The notes under the pieces are model-generated. The model saw only the letters and a program-made list of their open reading frames with translations. It did not search any database and was not told the DNA's origin. Made by a program: the position numbers and the translations under genes. A stretch of 7,388 nucleotides of DNA, from assembly GCA_031282565.1 (NCBI GenBank), contig JAITDL010000020.1, positions 1-7,388 of the forward strand, written 5' to 3'. How positions within the stretch are numbered: the first letter of the stretch is position 1; each line of letters opens with the position of its first letter. Origin of the DNA: Puniceicoccales bacterium. GTDB taxonomy: Bacteria; Verrucomicrobiota; Verrucomicrobiia; Opitutales; JAIRLM01. Below, piece by piece: positions 6,515-7,388 of this stretch.

Positions 6515-7388
6515 ACGGTTCAGGTTTAGGTTTAGGTTTAGGTTCAGATTCAGATCTCTCAATTACTATAAGCAGATTTGATGGTCTTCTTTGTCTATCT
6601 GTCGTGAATTTACCACTCCTATTGGCAGATTCAATTGCTGACTGAATTGCTGGCATGGCATCTTGAAGATCAATGTCGGAGTTTGAAATTCGTATTTTTA
6701 TTATTCCGTGTTTTTTCCTATAAGCCGATATCAGAAACTGTGCAATTGGTCCAGTGCTGTAGTCAGCAATATCTAGCTGAGCTTGAGGCTTAGGAATTGG
6801 GCACCTAGCGTCACCTTTGACAACTACCACTTCTTTCCATGGCCCTTGATCATGCATTTTGCATTTCTCAATTCCATTCGCATCTAGTTCTTTAATGAAG
6901 ACTTTGGCTTGAGTAGCATGAGATTTCCAGCCGATGAGCTTCCGCCGTAGGTTGACCTTGGCCGGTGGCGCTTCTTTAGCTGGTGGTGCCGCTTCCTCTA
7001 CTGGTAGTGGCGTTTCCGCCAGTGATTCAGGTGAAATACTTTCAGCAGTCGCTTCTACGGCCGCAGGTGGTTGTTCTGGTCCAACCTTGGCCGGTGGTGG
7101 CGTATCTTCAACTGGTGGTGCTGGCGACTCATCCACATGTGTTGCATCTACTGCTAGTGATTCAGAAGGCGCTTCTACAATTACTGCTGTGGCAGGTGGC
7201 GTTTTCGATGGTTCAGAACCAGATAAGCGTTGTTCGTCATCGCTGTCAGGTGTTTGTGCAGCAGGCCTTTCCGCATTTACTATTACGTTTGGTGGTGTCG
7301 CTTCCGCCGGTGGCGTTTCCGGTTTGCCATCGATATTTTGCGCCGTGGCATCTAATTCGCTGCTACTGGAAGACTCTTTTGTGCTTTC
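6483..7388 (-). CDS. Hypothetical protein with Pro/Ala/Glu-rich N-terminal region (5' end outside window)
   Basis: I do not recognise this protein. A GTG at 7136 could be read as the start, but the frame continues without a stop to base 7388 and the extra 84 codons have the same Pro/Ala/Glu/Ser-rich character (for example TPPAEATPPNVIV and a run of five Ser near 7359-7373), so the gene is partial and starts to the right. Visible order: an acidic, Pro-rich, probably disordered region (7388 to about 6960) with repeated PPAK and TPP motifs; a basic switch (VNLRRKLIGWKSH, about 6955-6917); a roughly 120-residue mixed globular region with alternating hydrophobics such as KEVVVVKG, IIKIRI and NLLIVIE; and a short C-terminal tail with PKPKPKPEP ending SFWSHLRS. 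No membrane segment or signal peptide is visible in the part present. Codons look more AT-rich than in dnaG and folA. It faces folA tail to tail. Confidence 0.75.
   Translation of the reverse strand, partial: ESTKESSSSSELDATAQNIDGKPETPPAEATPPNVIVNAERPAAQTPDSDDEQRLSGSEPSKTPPATAVIVEAPSESLAVDATHVDESPAPPVEDTPPPAKVGPEQPPAAVEATAESISPESLAETPLPVEEAAPPAKEAPPAKVNLRRKLIGWKSHATQAKVFIKELDANGIEKCKMHDQGPWKEVVVVKGDARCPIPKPQAQLDIADYSTGPIAQFLISAYRKKHGIIKIRISNSDIDLQDAMPAIQSAIESANRSGKFTTDRQRRPSNLLIVIERSESEPKPKPKPEPSKSFWSHLRS
6517..6552 (+). repeat. Hexamer microsatellite (GGTTTA-type), coding on the minus strand
   Basis: Six consecutive hexamers are present: GGTTCA, three GGTTTA, GGTTCA and GATTCA. Read on the minus strand they give alternating Pro codons with Lys or Glu codons (CCT AAA), the PKPKPKPE tail of the hypothetical protein. 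The repeat starts 3 bases after the folA stop. The unit length is a multiple of three, so copy-number change would keep the frame and only lengthen or shorten the tail. Confidence 0.8.
6955..6968 (+). repeat. 14-base direct repeat, copy 1 (ACCTTGGCCGGTGG)
   Basis: Exact copy of 7084-7097, offset by 129 bases (43 codons). On the minus strand both encode PPAKV. This copy lies at the border between the low-complexity region and the globular region of the hypothetical protein. Confidence 0.7.
7084..7097 (+). repeat. 14-base direct repeat, copy 2
   Basis: Exact match to 6955-6968 within the Pro-rich region. Looser copies of GGTGGCG and GGCGTTTCC occur nearby (around 7006, 7195 and 7309), so the low-complexity region seems to have grown by repeated short duplications. 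Confidence 0.7.

Noticed and set aside
6513..6551. TonB-like protein suggested by the PKPKPKPEP stretch
   Set aside because: In TonB the Pro-Lys/Glu region lies between an N-terminal anchor and the C-terminal domain. Here it is at the extreme C-terminus and no TonB domain follows.
6517..6552. A real telomere or eukaryotic sequence
   Set aside because: There are only six imperfect hexamers, in frame inside a gene and next to a bacterial folA; codon repetition explains them.

Overview
The window is a compact bacterial chromosome segment with no rRNA, tRNA, CRISPR array or insertion sequence that I can see. It carries five protein genes: two genes of an unrecognised, internally repeated membrane-protein family, DNA primase (dnaG), dihydrofolate reductase (folA), and one convergent hypothetical gene. 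By eye the base composition is moderate in GC, TGA is used as a stop, and ribosome binding sites are weak. The DnaG has a degenerate zinc-finger region. That, with the general look of the proteins, makes me suspect a Verrucomicrobiota-like or other PVC-superphylum bacterium, but this is a low-confidence impression.

Left part (1-4126): the two family genes lie in tandem on the + strand. The first is cut by the left edge. Its reading frame is open from base 2, and the residues before the first ATG look like the tail of another repeat unit, so its real start lies outside. The second gene holds two units joined by a Pro/Ala-rich linker. Each of the three complete units opens with a membrane anchor built on an S-F-G-x-W...L-T-x-G-I-x-W motif, followed by a Cys-rich, probably helical region of roughly 350-400 residues. 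The two gene ends share a 12-of-13-base sequence, as expected from duplication of a gene-sized block.

Middle (4175-6514): dnaG is complete, with the zinc-ribbon region, RNA polymerase-like core with TOPRIM motifs, and C-terminal domain in the usual order. Three of the four zinc ligands are replaced. folA follows almost immediately and is probably translationally coupled to dnaG.

Right part (6483-7388): a minus-strand gene enters from the right edge and converges on folA, overlapping it by 32 bp. It encodes a Pro/Ala/Glu-rich low-complexity region, then a basic-start globular domain I do not recognise, then a Pro-Lys tail encoded by a telomere-like hexamer repeat. The frame is open to the last base of the window, so its start is also missing.

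The best candidate for something undescribed is the repeated membrane-protein family next to dnaG-folA. The primase with the dismantled zinc site is second.
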